NCBI GenBank assembly: GCA_965223835.1
Contig: CBDCXQ010000001.1
Coordinates: forward strand, 4,278,001 to 4,342,000
Reading direction: 5' to 3'
Source: CAVYXZ01 sp965223835
GTDB lineage: Bacteria > Chloroflexota > Anaerolineae > Aggregatilineales > Phototrophicaceae
DNA: 64,000 nucleotides
Part shown: positions 63,021 to 64,000 of the stretch, piece after piece
How the letters are laid out: each line of letters opens with the position of its first letter
How positions within the stretch are numbered: position 1 is the first letter of the stretch
Program-made: the position numbers and the translations under genes
The notes under the pieces: generated by a model
What the model was told of the DNA's origin: nothing
Databases searched by the model: none
What the model saw: the letters and a program-made list of their open reading frames with translations, nothing else

Positions 63021-63036
63021 GTTCTGTTGTTTCTCC

Positions 63037-63067
63037 TGTGGTTATGGCGGGCCGCAGCCCTCCCACG
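63037..63067 (-). promoter_or_regulatory. Probable L1 autoregulatory mRNA hairpin
   Basis: On the minus strand the leader reads GTGGGAGGGC, a short loop TGCG, GCCCGCC and then ATAACCAC. GTGG pairs with CCAC at the base, with the unpaired ATAA opposite GAGG-flanking bases. The GTGGGAG element with paired GGC/GCC resembles the L1-stalk segment of 23S rRNA that L1 recognises (GGUGGGAG). It sits immediately before the rplA ribosome site, where bound L1 would block translation. Assignment is by resemblance only. Confidence 0.5.
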
Positions 63068-63194
63068 AATAATTTGTATAGTGCTTGCTATCGAAACGGA
63101 CACATAGTCGGTGCCTGTATCAGATGATGATGGTTGTAGGAACCGGCTACCGCCTGTCCATCAGACAACCCATCGACAGGTAACTGATTCCAGC

Positions 63195-63620
63195 TCAATC
63201 CGTAACGGTAATGCCCATTTGCCGAGCGGTGCCCGCAATTTGCCGAATCGCCATATCGATGTCATTGGTGTTGAGGTCGGGCAGCTTGACCTCAGCGATT
63301 TCTTGCAGTTGCTTGCGGCTCAGCGATGCTACTTTTTCGCTCTGGGGCGTGGATGAACCTTTGTCGATACCGGCTGCTTTTTTGAGCAAAAAGGCCGTCG
63401 GTGGACTCTTCAGCGTGAACCGGAATGAACTATCGGTGAAGATGGTGATCTCCGCCGGGATAATATCCCCCATCCGCGTGCTGGTCCGGGCGTTATATTC
63501 CTTACAAAAGCCCATCAGGTTGATGCCATGCTGGGCCAGCGCCGGGCCAATCGGTGGGGCCGGGTTTGCTTTACCGGCGGGAATTTGCAGGGTGATGATT
63601 GCTTTAATTTTCTTTGCCAT
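63195..63620 (-). CDS. rplK: 50S ribosomal protein L11
   Basis: A 141-residue ribosomal protein. KAIITLQIPAGKANPAPPIGPALAQHGINLMGFCKEYNART is the standard N-terminal domain, and FTLKSPPTAFLLKKAAGIDKGS and VASLSRKQLQEIAEVKLPDLNTNDI complete the rRNA-binding C-domain. It lies between nusG and rplA, as in most bacteria. L11 supports the GTPase centre. The gene is 17 bp after nusG. Confidence 0.98.
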   Translation of the reverse strand: MAKKIKAIITLQIPAGKANPAPPIGPALAQHGINLMGFCKEYNARTSTRMGDIIPAEITIFTDSSFRFTLKSPPTAFLLKKAAGIDKGSSTPQSEKVASLSRKQLQEIAEVKLPDLNTNDIDMAIRQIAGTARQMGITVTD

Positions 63621-63637
63621 ACGTTATGGTCCTCAGA

Positions 63638-64000
63638 TCAGGTTTTTTCGACTTCCAGGAAATCTAGCTCAACTGGCGTATCACGGCCAAAGAAATTAAC
63701 CATGACCCGCACTTTGGTGCGGTCCATATCAATCGCCGCGACCGTCCCAATAAAATCGTTGAAGGGTCCATCAATAATGCGAACTTTTTCGCCGACCGCA
63801 TAATTGACTTTCGGCGTGGGTGTTTCCTGTTCCATGCGGTCCAGGATGGTTTTAACTTCTTCCGGTCGCAGCGGTGTAGGGTCATTGCCCATCCCCACAA
63901 AACCGGTCACACCGGGCGTATTGCGCACCACATACCACGAATCTTCATCCATGACCATCTGTACCAGCAGATAACCAGGGAAGACACGGCGCTCAATCTC
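63638..64000 (-). CDS. nusG: Transcription antitermination protein NusG (5' end outside window)
   Basis: The frame runs to the right edge. The 120 residues present include the end of the NGN domain (RRVFPGYLLVQMVMDEDSWYVVRNTPGVTGFVG) and the whole C-terminal KOW domain (VNYAVGEKVRIIDGPFNDFIGTVAAIDMDRTKVRVMVNFFGRDTPVELDFLEVEK). An in-frame ATG at 63958 is internal. NusG binds RNA polymerase and links it to ribosomes or Rho. It heads the nusG-rplK-rplA operon on this strand. Confidence 0.97.
   Translation of the reverse strand, partial: EIERRVFPGYLLVQMVMDEDSWYVVRNTPGVTGFVGMGNDPTPLRPEEVKTILDRMEQETPTPKVNYAVGEKVRIIDGPFNDFIGTVAAIDMDRTKVRVMVNFFGRDTPVELDFLEVEKT

Noticed and set aside
1..64000. CRISPR array, rRNA operon or integrated prophage
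   Set aside because: No regularly spaced repeats, rRNA sequence or phage structural and integrase genes were seen. The holin-like gene alone does not indicate a prophage.

Overview
The window reads as a chromosomal stretch of a free-living, GC-moderate bacterium, most likely a member of the Chloroflexota (Anaerolineae-like). This is an inference from gene content: F420-type oxidoreductases (LLM and Ddn-like), an orphan XPB/Ssl2-type helicase C-terminal protein, SpoIIM fused to an ABC-2 permease, Uma2 proteins, a DUF4395/thioredoxin pair, bacterial SH3 proteins and Thr/Pro-rich lipoproteins. No tRNA, rRNA or CRISPR array was seen. No marker gene fixes the taxonomy.

Layout. 1-7.8 kb: cut-off LLM oxidoreductase, a very short tmRNA-like RNA, DUF2332 protein, an RDD/FAD-oxidoreductase/dienelactone-hydrolase-like run, glnA and cysM. 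cysM is preceded by a leader peptide containing three Cys codons and by mutually exclusive antiterminator and terminator hairpins, a complete-looking cysteine attenuator. 7.8-20.9 kb: accessory, rearranged region. It holds a DUF4139 protein, an AlkB-like dioxygenase, a holin-like gene cut by an IS3-family element, a frameshifted secreted alpha/beta hydrolase, a beta-helix/DUF6183-like gene cut by an IS982-like element, an ABC-2 exporter with a SpoIIM tail, and a CHRD protein. Partial copies of alkB and of the ABC gene are joined in an order that fits one old tandem duplication.

20.9-38 kb: mixed metabolic and surface genes: GMC oxidoreductase, galE, lipoproteins, SH3 protein, 2-hydroxyacid dehydrogenase, TSP3-repeat protein, glycosyltransferase, CE15-like esterase, helicase-domain protein, rhomboid, FmdB, a REC-histidine kinase and homoserine dehydrogenase. 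38-47 kb: MFS transporter; an ECF sigma/anti-sigma pair divergent from a fasciclin protein, recalling the mycobacterial SigK-RskA-MPT70/83 arrangement; three translationally coupled membrane-anchored endonuclease/exonuclease/phosphatase paralogues; a Ddn-like protein. 47-62 kb: Uma2, ABC-F, GNAT, M23 peptidase, DM13, S9 peptidase, methyltransferase, flavodoxin, MDR dehydrogenase, rhodanese, DUF4395-thioredoxin, MOSC, a further EEP protein and a second Uma2. 62.3-64 kb: the core nusG-rplK-rplA cluster on the minus strand, with a probable L1-binding hairpin before rplA; rplJ/rplL do not follow.

The most interesting items are the cysteine attenuator (7.45-7.63 kb) and the 124-nt tmRNA-like RNA that keeps both halves of the tRNA-like domain, including a G3-U70 pair, but has no mRNA-like domain (0.93-1.06 kb).
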